From assembly GCA_019114005.1 (NCBI GenBank), contig DXGH01000072.1, forward strand, positions 36,791 through 100,790: 64,000 bases of DNA, read 5' to 3'. Positions 54,131-62,764 of the stretch are shown here, piece after piece. The stretch is from Candidatus Acetatifactor stercoripullorum (lineage in GTDB: Bacteria; Bacillota; Clostridia; Lachnospirales; Lachnospiraceae). Under the pieces are notes generated by a model. That model did no database searches and was not told the DNA's origin. It was given only the letters and a program-made list of their open reading frames with translations. The position numbers and the translations under genes are program-made. The first letter of the stretch is position 1, and the number at the start of each line of letters is the position of its first letter.

Positions 54131-55495
54131 ATGAAAAAACCAAAATCACCTTTTAAAATATTTCTCCGGTGTGCGGCAGCATGCGTCATTACAGCGGCAG
54201 TGGCTTTTCTTTTTCTGTATCTGTCCACACCCGCCAGGAAGCGTGAGGATTTCAAACGCATTTCCTCTCAGAATTACGACAGCGTCTTACTCTCCATGTT
54301 TCCCGCCTCTTTGTACGATCCTGAGGATTTTGCCGTCTACCGGGGCATGACCCTGCTCAAGACCGGCTATGAGATCCCGGATGCCTCCACCTTGGACGAA
54401 TATCTAAGCCGTATTGCAAAATCCGGCAATTCCATAAATACCATTTACCTGGGCGTCCTGCCAGAGCAGATCACAGCCAGTGAGCTGTCCGCGATTTTGG
54501 AAAAATATCCTTCCGTGATTTTTGAGGTTATCCCGGCATACCCTTCCCTGTCGTATTTGTCCGGTCTCTCTTCGGAGGAATTTTCCTCCCTCTGCGCCTC
54601 CTATGAAGAGCTGATTTTCCCTTTTCTTGGTTCGGAAAACATTCACTTTTTTTCCTTTTTTGCCCAGGAATGGTTTATCTCCAATCCTGCCAATTATCTG
54701 ACGGATTTTGAGGTCACCGAGGATATTTCCCGGCTGGTCATGCTCAATGCAGACAGAGACCACCCCTACCTTCTCACTCAGAAAAATTTTTCCTCCCTTT
54801 TTGAGGATTACAGGGCTTTGGCCCAGACAGCGGCGGAGAGCACAGAGGCTATGCCCGATTTGTCCCAATGGACCGTGATTTTCTTCGGCGACAGCATCAT
54901 AGCCAATTACACGGATTCTACCTCTGTTCCCGGTGTGTTAAGCGGCATCTCCGGGGCTTCGGTTCACAATCTTGCCGTTGGCGGCGCAAGCGCATCCTGG
55001 GATGAGAATGAAAGCACATCCTTTCCTCATGTAGTGCAGTCCTTTTTGGACAGCGGCTCCCCTGGAGCAAAAGAGGCGGACAGGCTTTGCTTTGCAGTTA
55101 ATTTCGGTCTCAACGACTACTTTATCGGACTTCCGGCGGACGACGATGCAGACCCCTATAACAGCAAAAGCTATGCCGGGGCTTTGCGCCTTGGCGTAAA
55201 GCTTTTAAAGGAAGCCTTTCCCGATGCCGATATTTTTATCATGTCCCCGAACTTTACCAGTTATTACGGCTACGGAAGCATCCCCCAGAGTGAAAATGGA
55301 GGAACCCTCAGAGATTACGTGGCTGCGGCCAAGGAAGCCGCTGCTGATATGAATGTGCATTTCTTAGATAATTATACAGAGCTTGGCATCAACAGGACGA
55401 ATTCCACCAGCTATCTTCTGGACGGATGCCATTTAAACGAGGCCGGAAGGTTTTTGTTTGGCACACATCTGGCAAAAGCCATAGCCGGACTGTAA
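54131..55495 (+). CDS. Membrane-anchored SGNH/GDSL hydrolase with extra N-terminal domain
   Basis: The protein has 454 residues with one span (about 11-31), an additional outer domain of about 200 residues and a C-terminal SGNH domain. The catalytic blocks are intact: FFGDSIIANY (Ser255), LAVGGASAS, NFGLNDYF and DGCHLNEAG (Asp431, His434). The extra domain before the SGNH fold recalls DltD-type proteins, but I see no clear DltD signature. A role in O-acylation or deacylation of the surface glycan is inferred. Its plus-strand unit continues with a GT-C-like gene and pseC. AAGGGG lies about 11 nt before the ATG. Confidence 0.82.
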   Translation: MKKPKSPFKIFLRCAAACVITAAVAFLFLYLSTPARKREDFKRISSQNYDSVLLSMFPASLYDPEDFAVYRGMTLLKTGYEIPDASTLDEYLSRIAKSGNSINTIYLGVLPEQITASELSAILEKYPSVIFEVIPAYPSLSYLSGLSSEEFSSLCASYEELIFPFLGSENIHFFSFFAQEWFISNPANYLTDFEVTEDISRLVMLNADRDHPYLLTQKNFSSLFEDYRALAQTAAESTEAMPDLSQWTVIFFGDSIIANYTDSTSVPGVLSGISGASVHNLAVGGASASWDENESTSFPHVVQSFLDSGSPGAKEADRLCFAVNFGLNDYFIGLPADDDADPYNSKSYAGALRLGVKLLKEAFPDADIFIMSPNFTSYYGYGSIPQSENGGTLRDYVAAAKEAAADMNVHFLDNYTELGINRTNSTSYLLDGCHLNEAGRFLFGTHLAKAIAGL

Positions 55496-55546
55496 GCTTG
55501 AAATTGCTCCCCAAAACATCAATCTCCAGGAAAGGAATCTTCTCCC

Positions 55547-57154
55547 ATGAAACAGAAGCTGAAAACCTATTATCCTTATATTTTTCTTTTACTGGCCCTT
55601 TGTCTGTTAATTATCCTGAATCTATTTTTCCAGGATCACTGGCTGGACTCGGATATGGCGGCAGAAATGATTTTTTCCAGACTTTTGGCCCAGGAAGGGC
55701 ATATTTTTGCATCCCCTGACTGGTGCTATTCCACCGAATTTCGATTTTTGTATACCCATCTGATTATGGGTCCCCTCTTTCGGATTCTAAACAACTGGCA
55801 TGCTATCCGCACCATTACAAACCTGGTATTTTACGGTCTTTTGCTGGTATCCTATTTCTATTTTTTAAAACCCCTGAAGGTCTCCCCCAAAGCAGCAGTT
55901 CTCACCTCCCTTCTGCTTCTCCTTCCCTTTTCGGAGACCATGATGCTTCATATGCAGATCGGCAATACCTATATGTCCCATGTGATCATTGTATTTTTCT
56001 ATTTCGGGATGTTTTTAAGGCTCTGGAACAGCCACAGAAAAATGACCTGGAAAAAGGCTTTGCTCCTTTTTCTTTACCTGGCCCTCTCTGTGGTGTGCGG
56101 CATCTCGGGAATCCGCTACCTGTTGGCGATGCAGTGCCCTTTGGTGCTCACCGCCTTCCTCTTCTGCGTGCGCTCTACGCAGTTTCAGGAGCTGCGCCGC
56201 TCTCCCTCCCGAACCAGATTTTTCGCTCTGCTTTCCGGAAACAGCGCCGCCAGCTTTTTTTACAGCCTTCTTGGCTTTGCAGGCAGCATTTTAGGTTACG
56301 GGGTCAATGTGCTCTACATCAGCAGGCATTACAGCTTTCAAACCTACGAGTCCACCAACTTTATTTCCATCTATGACGGTGTGCTGCTTACGCGCCTGCA
56401 GAACGCGCTGGGCGCGCTGCTCATGCTCTTTGGCTATATCCCCGACAGAAGCGTGCTGTCCCTGCGGGGGCTGATTTCCATCATTTCCTTCCTATTGATC
56501 GGACTTTTTATTTATTGCACCGTAAAATGCTTCCGGCGCACCGAAGGCTCCTCCTTCTTTGTGGTTTTGTTTCTGATTACCGCTTTCTTTGTAAACTGCT
56601 TTGCCTTCGTTTTCACCACAAGCACTCTGGTGCCCCGTTACTATATCACGGTGTTTATTTTTGTGCTGCCGGTTTTGTGTTTCTATTTTACAAAGGAAAG
56701 ACTGCTGTTTGACAAGGCTGTGACTGCACTGCTTTTAGCCGGCTGCCTTCTGTTAAGCACCGGAAAAACGGTGCTCTCAGAGATCACGGTGGACAAAAAC
56801 GCGGCTAAGCGCCCTGTGGCGGAATTTCTGGCAGAAAACGGCTATCACTTCGGCTATGCCACCTACAATAACGCCAACATCATCACGGAGCTTACCAACG
56901 GCCAGGTGGAAATCGCCAACATCTGGGACCCGGAAAATCTCAATGATTTTAAATGGTCCTCCCCCATGAAATATTACGAAGCGGATTATCATGAGGGCAG
57001 CGTCTTCCTCCTGCTCACTCAGCAGGAGGCTTCTGCCTGCCAAAACGCGGCCTCTGTGCAAAACGGCCAGGTGATCTATGAGGATGACAGCTATCTTGTG
57101 CTTTTGTACGATTCCGCAGCGGTTTTAAAGTCCTATGGGGCTTCTGCCTCTTAA
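55547..57154 (+). CDS. Polytopic membrane protein, GT-C-like
   Basis: A 535-residue protein with about ten spans and a C-terminal outer domain (about 415-535). After TM1 it has DHWLDSDMAAEMIFSRLL, an acidic cluster at the usual GT-C position, and CGISGIRYLLAMQ in a later loop. I cannot assign a family. It lies between the SGNH hydrolase and pseC on the plus strand, 51 bp behind the former. A hairpin follows the stop. Sugar transfer outside the membrane is a guess from topology and context. Confidence 0.65.
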   Translation: MKQKLKTYYPYIFLLLALCLLIILNLFFQDHWLDSDMAAEMIFSRLLAQEGHIFASPDWCYSTEFRFLYTHLIMGPLFRILNNWHAIRTITNLVFYGLLLVSYFYFLKPLKVSPKAAVLTSLLLLLPFSETMMLHMQIGNTYMSHVIIVFFYFGMFLRLWNSHRKMTWKKALLLFLYLALSVVCGISGIRYLLAMQCPLVLTAFLFCVRSTQFQELRRSPSRTRFFALLSGNSAASFFYSLLGFAGSILGYGVNVLYISRHYSFQTYESTNFISIYDGVLLTRLQNALGALLMLFGYIPDRSVLSLRGLISIISFLLIGLFIYCTVKCFRRTEGSSFFVVLFLITAFFVNCFAFVFTTSTLVPRYYITVFIFVLPVLCFYFTKERLLFDKAVTALLLAGCLLLSTGKTVLSEITVDKNAAKRPVAEFLAENGYHFGYATYNNANIITELTNGQVEIANIWDPENLNDFKWSSPMKYYEADYHEGSVFLLLTQQEASACQNAASVQNGQVIYEDDSYLVLLYDSAAVLKSYGASAS

Positions 57155-57195
57155 GAGCGCTCCAGCGCCGCAATGCAAATGCAGCGCCCGCGCTC
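57155..57195 (+). other. GC-rich stem-loop after the GT-C-like gene
   Basis: GAGCGC (57155-57160) pairs with GCGCTC (57190-57195) and an inner GCGC/GCGC pairing is possible. No T-run follows, so it is at best a weak or factor-dependent terminator. It stands directly before the pseC promoter candidate. Confidence 0.3.
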
Positions 57196-57208
57196 CCAGA
57201 GGAAGGAC

Positions 57209-57237
57209 TATACAGAAAGCCGCCTCAGTGCTATACT
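57209..57237 (+). promoter_or_regulatory. Candidate promoter of pseC
   Basis: TATACA (57209-57214), 17 bp and TATACT (57232-57237) precede the pseC ATG by about 38 bp. The -35 matches consensus at four of six positions. It would allow pseC to be expressed apart from the two genes before it. Confidence 0.5.
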
Positions 57238-57274
57238 TGTAGCAAAAGACTGCAAAGAAACGAGGAAAATGATC

Positions 57275-58468
57275 ATGGAAAAGCTGGCAATCAACGGAGG
57301 TGCCCCCGTGCGGGAAGTTCCTCTAAGCTATGGAAGACAATATATTGATGAGGCGGATATTCAGGCGGTAGCGGAAACGCTCCGCAGCGATTATCTCACC
57401 TGCGGACCCCGGACAGAGGCGCTGGAAAAAGAGCTTTGTGCAGTTACCGGAGCAAAATACTGCGTTGCAGTCTCAAACGGCACCGCCGCACTGCATATCG
57501 CCGCACTTGCAGCAGGAATTGGGCCGGGAGACGAAGTAATCACCACCCCCATCACCTTTGCCGCTTCTGCAAACTGTATTCTTTACTGCGGCGCAAGGCC
57601 TGTGTTTGCCGATATCGATCCCAGAACCTATAACATAGACCCGCAGGCCATCGAAAGGTGCATCAGTCCCCGGACAAAGGCCGTGATCGCTGTGGACTTC
57701 ACCGGCCAGGCCGCCCAACTTGACCCAATCCGGGATATCTGCCGCAGACACGGGCTCATCCTCATTGAGGACGCCGCCCATTCCATCGGCACCAAATACA
57801 AGGGACGGCCGGTGGGAAGTATTGCAGACATGACCACCTTCAGTTTTCATCCTGTAAAGACGGTTACTGCCGGAGAAGGAGGCGCTGTCACCACAAACGA
57901 TGAAGCTCTTTACAAAAAGCTTGTGCTGGCCCATGCCCACGGCATCACCAGAGACCGCTCCCAAATGGCGCATCCCACAGACGATCCCTGGTACAATGAA
58001 CAGGTGGGATTTGGCTATAACTACCGCATCACAGAATTTCAGGCTGCGCTTTTGTCCAGCCAGTTAAAAAAGCTGGATGCGTTTTCCCGGCGCAGAAAGG
58101 AAATTGTAGGGGTCTATAATCAGGCCTTTTCCCAGATTCCCCAGATTCAGGTGCAAGAGGAAATTCCGGAATCTGACACCACCAGGCATCTCTACATTCT
58201 CCGGCTGCGCAGTGAGCTCCTTCGCTGCAGCAGAAGGGAATTTTTTGACGCGCTGCACCAGGAAGGCATCTACTCCCAGGTGCATTACCTTCCCGTATAC
58301 TGGCACTCCTACTACGAAAAGCTTGGATATGAAAAAGGCCTTTGTCCCCACGCAGAAAAGTATTATTCGGAGGTTATGAGCCTTCCTCTCTACTATTCTC
58401 TCACGGACAAAGACCTTCAGGATGTGATTTATGCAGTGAAAAAGATCATCCAGTTCTATCAAAAATAA
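57275..58468 (+). CDS. pseC: UDP-4-amino-4,6-dideoxy-N-acetyl-beta-L-altrosamine transaminase
   Basis: PseC aminates the PseB product in the second step of pseudaminic acid synthesis. The 397 residues are a DegT-family PLP enzyme with the PseC-typical N-terminal SYGRQYIDEADIQAV, LTCGP, the SNGTAALH strand, GDEVITTPITFAASANC, EDAAHSIG and the PLP-Lys motif FSFHPVKTVTAGEGG. I chose ATG at 57275, 9 nt after GAGG; the longer frame upstream covers the promoter. It lies 27 kb from the other pse genes and on the other strand, and its last 10 bp overlap the convergent gene at 58459. Confidence 0.9.
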   Translation: MEKLAINGGAPVREVPLSYGRQYIDEADIQAVAETLRSDYLTCGPRTEALEKELCAVTGAKYCVAVSNGTAALHIAALAAGIGPGDEVITTPITFAASANCILYCGARPVFADIDPRTYNIDPQAIERCISPRTKAVIAVDFTGQAAQLDPIRDICRRHGLILIEDAAHSIGTKYKGRPVGSIADMTTFSFHPVKTVTAGEGGAVTTNDEALYKKLVLAHAHGITRDRSQMAHPTDDPWYNEQVGFGYNYRITEFQAALLSSQLKKLDAFSRRRKEIVGVYNQAFSQIPQIQVQEEIPESDTTRHLYILRLRSELLRCSRREFFDALHQEGIYSQVHYLPVYWHSYYEKLGYEKGLCPHAEKYYSEVMSLPLYYSLTDKDLQDVIYAVKKIIQFYQK

Positions 58469-60060
58469 GCGCCCTGCTGCATTCGGTCGTAAAAGGCCAT
58501 ATCCTGGTCGCTGTACAAAAGCGCATAGCCCGCCTCTTCGCAGAGCCTTGCCACCTCGCCCCCCGGAATGGCTGCAATATAGCGGCTCTTAAGGGACTGG
58601 AAGTTTTCCGTCACATACTCGGGATAACAGCAGCTGATTCCCATGCCCTCCGGCAGCGCATATAGAATCTGCCAAGTATCTCCTACTGTACCCTCTTGCG
58701 TATTGTCGTACAAAAGCCAGATAGCCACATTCTCAAAGCTTGGAGTCTCCTCCCGCTCAAGCTGCACCTGCTTTGCCAGTTCCTGTCTCCAGGTTTCTAT
58801 CTGTACCTGTCTTTCTTCCGTCACATAGGGAACCTGATAGTCGTAAGGCTCCACTGCCATATAAGTATAAAAAAATGCGAAGGCGGCTCCCAAGAGGGCT
58901 GCCTTTTTATAAAACCGGGTACGCATGAGGCTGACCACAAAAATCCCCACGCCGATAAAGGTCAGCAGATGCTTGCTTCCCTCCGTCAGCTTATACATCA
59001 AAAGCAAGGCAAACTGCATTCCTACAAAGCACAGAGCCAGATGGGCTTCTATGATAAAAACAGGCTCTTTTTCTTTCTTTTCCCTTCTCTGTTTCAGGAA
59101 ATCCGCCCCTGTCTGCCAAAGGAGCACCGCCATCATGAGAAGATACCCGCCAAAGGCCGTTCCTGCCGCCATTCCGCTTCGAAAGCCCTGTATGGTATAT
59201 CTCAAAAAATCCGTTCCCATCCAATACAGCTTGCTGAAAAAGTAACGCAGTCCCCCGAAAAATCCCCGTTCAAAAAATGCAGTGATCCAGTCCGTAAAAA
59301 ACAGCGGCGTAAAGTATTCCGCCCCCAGATAATGCTTGATCAGGGCATAGCTTCCTCCCACTGCAGCCAGCACAAAAAGAGAGCCAAAAAGCCCCTTTAG
59401 GCCGGACCTTCTCACCCACAGATACACAGGGAGCAGCATAAACAGCAGCATATAAGGCCGCATCAGGGTAAGCACCCCGGACAGCACAAACAAAAGCACC
59501 AGCTTATAAATTCTTTCCCTGTTTAAGTAATTCAGGGCCAGCCCGTAAAAGATAATCAGCAGGCTCATACAGATGATTTCCGGCATGCCCGAGAGCATAT
59601 ACCGTACAAAATGGGTATACAGACAGAACAACAGGGTAAGCACCCCCAGCTGCTTCCAGGAGGGCTTTACCAGACAGACAAATAAAACCATTGCCGCTGT
59701 CATCAAAACCACATTACAGAGAATGGGGGACATGAGATTCCAGCCAAAAAGCAGCCCCCATAAAATCCAGGGAAACACCAGCACCGGGCTCCACGCCGCA
59801 AAGGAAAGCCTTAAGGCATGGCTTTCGTTGAAGCCGAAATACCCCTGGGGATATCCAAAATGCACAATGCCCTCCACCTGCTTGAAGTAAAAAAGCTCGT
59901 CGTTCCACTCAGAATTGGGCAAATACACGTCCCAGATGGCTTTCCCCTGTGCGGCGCAGGTGACAACACAGCACAGAAGGGGTAAAAGCCCCATAAGTAC
60001 TGCCTTTACAAGCAGCTTGTACCGATTTTCCTTCTTCCACCAGCCTACAAATCTTTCCAT
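58459..60060 (-). CDS. Polytopic membrane protein, GT-C-like
   Basis: A 533-residue protein with about eleven spans and an outer C-terminal domain (about 425-533). After TM1 it has PNSEWNDELFYFKQVEG, with an N-D-E acidic motif where GT-C enzymes hold their catalytic residue, and NESHALRLSFAAW. I do not recognise a named family. It is 19 bp behind a GtrB-like GT2, a pairing expected for a polyprenyl-phosphate sugar synthase and its transferase. Its stop overlaps pseC by 10 bp tail to tail. Confidence 0.68.
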   Translation of the reverse strand: MERFVGWWKKENRYKLLVKAVLMGLLPLLCCVVTCAAQGKAIWDVYLPNSEWNDELFYFKQVEGIVHFGYPQGYFGFNESHALRLSFAAWSPVLVFPWILWGLLFGWNLMSPILCNVVLMTAAMVLFVCLVKPSWKQLGVLTLLFCLYTHFVRYMLSGMPEIICMSLLIIFYGLALNYLNRERIYKLVLLFVLSGVLTLMRPYMLLFMLLPVYLWVRRSGLKGLFGSLFVLAAVGGSYALIKHYLGAEYFTPLFFTDWITAFFERGFFGGLRYFFSKLYWMGTDFLRYTIQGFRSGMAAGTAFGGYLLMMAVLLWQTGADFLKQRREKKEKEPVFIIEAHLALCFVGMQFALLLMYKLTEGSKHLLTFIGVGIFVVSLMRTRFYKKAALLGAAFAFFYTYMAVEPYDYQVPYVTEERQVQIETWRQELAKQVQLEREETPSFENVAIWLLYDNTQEGTVGDTWQILYALPEGMGISCCYPEYVTENFQSLKSRYIAAIPGGEVARLCEEAGYALLYSDQDMAFYDRMQQGAYF

Positions 60061-60079
60061 ACAAATGCCGTGTTCCTTT

Positions 60080-61012
60080 CTATTCCTCTATGCCTATTTT
60101 CTCCCGGATAACGTACTGAGGCGAATTGTTCAGACTGATGTAAATGCGCCCAATGTATTCCCCGATCAATCCCAGCATTACCATGATCATGCCTCCGAAA
60201 AACACAATGGCAGACATTAAGGAGCTGAAGCCCATGGGGACAGCCGGGTTGATCAGGCGCTTTAAGATGGTATATATGCCGTACAAAAATCCGATGCCCG
60301 CAAAGGTGCCTCCCACAGCGGTGGCCATGCGAAGGGGCTTTACGGAAAATGCGGTAAAGCCATTAAACCACAGTCCCAGCAGCTTCTTTAAATTATAGCC
60401 GGAGACTCCCTCCTCCCGCTCTCTGTGATGCACCATCACATTTGTAATGTTTTGGGTAGCCCGAAGCACAAGACCAATCACATAGGGATAGGAATTTTCA
60501 TACCGGATCATATCCTCCACTACAAACCGCTTCACCCCAAAATAACTGGAAAGATACAAGTCCGCAGGCTTTCCCAGCATAATTCTGGTCATCCACTCGT
60601 TTACCCTGCTTCCCAGGTTGCGGAAGGCGGAGTGCTGCTTGTGATCATATTTGGCATAAACGGCGTCGTAGCCCTCCTCCAGCTTCTCCAAAAGCTTGTC
60701 CGCCTCCTGTGCAGGAGTCTGTCCGTCATCGTCAAGGCAGATCACATAGTCCCCGTCCGAAAACCGAAGGCCGGCCATCAGCGCCGCGTGCTGCCCGAAG
60801 TTGCGGGCAAAGCTGATCCCCTTTACATTCTCCCTGTCTTTGCAAAGCTCTCGTATCACCTCCAAGGTATTGTCCGGGGAGCAGTCGTTGACCAGAAAAA
60901 TGTCATAGGTGTACTGGGAAAGCGTCTCCATCCTCCGGTCGATCTCCTCCACCACATGAGGCAGCGTATGGGCAGATCGATAGCAGGGAATTACAAAACT
61001 TACTTTTTTCAT
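60080..61012 (-). CDS. GtrB-like polyprenyl-phosphate glycosyltransferase
   Basis: A GT2 enzyme of 310 residues with two C-terminal spans. Motifs are SFVIPCYRSAHTL, LVNDCSPDNTLEV, CLDDDGQTPAQEADKL and REEGVSGYNLKKL; it ends in GLIGEYIGRIYISLNNSPQY. The D-D-D-G-Q-T-P text is typical of the ArnC/GtrB group, which makes undecaprenyl-phosphate sugars. With the aminotransferase and GNAT genes just upstream, an aminosugar donor is plausible. ATG at 61012 follows AGAAGGA by 8 nt; a longer reading overlaps nothing but lacks a site. Confidence 0.9.
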   Translation of the reverse strand: MKKVSFVIPCYRSAHTLPHVVEEIDRRMETLSQYTYDIFLVNDCSPDNTLEVIRELCKDRENVKGISFARNFGQHAALMAGLRFSDGDYVICLDDDGQTPAQEADKLLEKLEEGYDAVYAKYDHKQHSAFRNLGSRVNEWMTRIMLGKPADLYLSSYFGVKRFVVEDMIRYENSYPYVIGLVLRATQNITNVMVHHREREEGVSGYNLKKLLGLWFNGFTAFSVKPLRMATAVGGTFAGIGFLYGIYTILKRLINPAVPMGFSSLMSAIVFFGGMIMVMLGLIGEYIGRIYISLNNSPQYVIREKIGIEE

Positions 61013-61055
61013 CTCATCCGTCCTTCTGTTACGTTCTTTTTTCATTCTTTTTCGT

Positions 61056-61604
61056 TCATTCTTCCTCAGCGGGATTTAATGCCGCCATCCATACGATATC
61101 CCGGTATTTTCCATCTATGCGCACATCATCCCTAAGACTGCCCTCCCGGACAAATCCAGCCTTTTCATAGCTGCGCAGGGCCTGGAGATTATCAGCCAGC
61201 GCCTGCAGATAAATCCGGTGCAGCTTAAGCTCCTCAAAGCAGCAGGCAAGCATCAGCCTTGCTGCTGCCGTGCCTACCCCCCGGCCCCTGGCATCTGCCT
61301 CTCCGATAAAAATCCCGTACTCCGCCTTGTTATGCTTTCTGTCAATGTCCCGGATATACACGGAGCCCAGGGGCTTTCCCTCTTTTGTGTCGCAGATCAC
61401 AAACTGCAGTGCCTTTCCAGTGTCAATCATGGTGTGAATCCAGTTTTCATGTCCCGCTTTGGTAAAGGGCTCCTGATAGATAAAATTCTTTCGCACCTGG
61501 TCGCTGTTTCGCCAGGCTATGATCAAATCCGTATCCTGGGGCGTCATCAGCCGCAAAAAGATTCCCGCTTTGTCGTCTCTGTATTCTTTCTCTAAGTTCT
61601 GCAT
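61056..61604 (-). CDS. GNAT acetyltransferase, probable aminosugar N-acetyltransferase
   Basis: A 182-residue RimJ/RimL-type GNAT: AWRNSDQVRKNF in the N-terminal half, the acetyl-CoA pyrophosphate loop EADARGRGVGTAAARL, and the C-terminal ADNLQALRSYEKAGFVREG strand-helix. It is 36 bp behind a DegT aminotransferase, so it probably acetylates the amino group that this enzyme installs. PseH-like activity is an alternative because pathway GNATs look alike. Confidence 0.82.
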   Translation of the reverse strand: MQNLEKEYRDDKAGIFLRLMTPQDTDLIIAWRNSDQVRKNFIYQEPFTKAGHENWIHTMIDTGKALQFVICDTKEGKPLGSVYIRDIDRKHNKAEYGIFIGEADARGRGVGTAAARLMLACCFEELKLHRIYLQALADNLQALRSYEKAGFVREGSLRDDVRIDGKYRDIVWMAALNPAEEE

Positions 61605-61640
61605 ACTTCTCCCTATTTCCGCGCTGTAATCTGCGCCTTT

Positions 61641-62747
61641 CTACCCCTGATAGCTGTTGCACAGCTCTATCACCCGACAGATCTCCTCCTCCCGCATTTC
61701 CGGGAACAAGGGCAGCGTCACACAATGCTCTGCCAGATATTCCGCGTTGGGGCAGTCTCCCTTTTGATATCCCAGATATCCATAAGCCTTCTGCAGATGA
61801 CAAGGCACCGGATAATGAAGGTTGCACTCCACACCCGCCTGTGCCATATATGCTACAAAATCGTCCCTGTGAGGCACCGTCACCACAAACAGGTGAAACA
61901 CAGGCTCCGTATTGGAAGGATGGCTCTGCATGGTAAACAGGGGATTGGTTATCTCCTGCAGATAGCGCCTGCCAATCTCCTGCCTTTTTTTCGTCCAGCC
62001 AGGCAGATATTTCAGACTGACGGAAAGCACCGCCCCCTGGATTCCCTCCAGCCGGTAATTGTATCCCACTTCGTCATGATAGTAACGCACGTCACAGCCC
62101 TGATTCTTTAAGCGGGTGATGTGCCTGTAGTACGCTTCCTTATCGCAGGTGACGCTTCCCCCTTCTCCAAAGGCATACAGATTCTTGCCGGGATAAAAGC
62201 TGAAGCACCCCATTTCTCCCAATGTACCCACATTTCTCCCCTCAAATCTGGCTCCGTGGGCCTGGGCGCAGTCCTCCACCACAAATAGTCCGTGCCGGTC
62301 CGCAATCTCCTTTACGGCTCCATAGTCAAAGGGCTGCCCGTACAGATGCACCCCTATGATGCCTTTTGTTCTGGAAGTGATTTTTTTCTCTATCTCCCCT
62401 GGGTCAATCTCCCAGGTATCCGCCCTGCAGTCCGCAAACACAGGCTCCGCACCTGTGTAGGTCACTCCCCAGGCTGTGGCAATATATGTGTTTGCCGGCA
62501 CGATCACCTGGTCTCCTTTTCCCACCCCAAGGGCCAGCATGGCGCAGTGCAGCGCCGAGGTGCCGTTGTTTACGCCGCAGGCATACCTTGTGCCCACATA
62601 GGCCGCAAACGCTTCGTCAAAGGCATCCGCATATTTTCCCCCGGAAAAGGCAGTCTGGGCGCACACCCTTTCAATGGCCTCCAGGTATTCCTCCCTGTGA
62701 GCCTCATAATCCCTGGTCAGATCAATTCTTTTGATGGGTTCGCTCAT
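61641..62747 (-). CDS. DegT/DnrJ/EryC1 nucleotide-sugar aminotransferase
   Basis: A 368-residue PLP enzyme: NNGTSALHCAMLAL, GDQVIVPANTYIATAWGV, VHLYGQPFDYG, EDCAQAHGARFEG and the PLP-Lys motif SFYPGKNLYAFGEGG. The H-L-Y-G-Q-P and F-Y-P-x-K-N-L texts fit the group that aminates C3 (FdtB/QdtB, DesV, WbpE). A dTDP-3-keto-6-deoxyhexose derived from the RmlB product is therefore the likely substrate, but no 3,4-ketoisomerase is in the window. I chose ATG at 62747, 9 nt after AAAGGGA. A PLP enzyme is certain; the substrate is not. Confidence 0.88.
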   Translation of the reverse strand: MSEPIKRIDLTRDYEAHREEYLEAIERVCAQTAFSGGKYADAFDEAFAAYVGTRYACGVNNGTSALHCAMLALGVGKGDQVIVPANTYIATAWGVTYTGAEPVFADCRADTWEIDPGEIEKKITSRTKGIIGVHLYGQPFDYGAVKEIADRHGLFVVEDCAQAHGARFEGRNVGTLGEMGCFSFYPGKNLYAFGEGGSVTCDKEAYYRHITRLKNQGCDVRYYHDEVGYNYRLEGIQGAVLSVSLKYLPGWTKKRQEIGRRYLQEITNPLFTMQSHPSNTEPVFHLFVVTVPHRDDFVAYMAQAGVECNLHYPVPCHLQKAYGYLGYQKGDCPNAEYLAEHCVTLPLFPEMREEEICRVIELCNSYQG

Positions 62748-62764
62748 CACGTCACATCCCTTTC

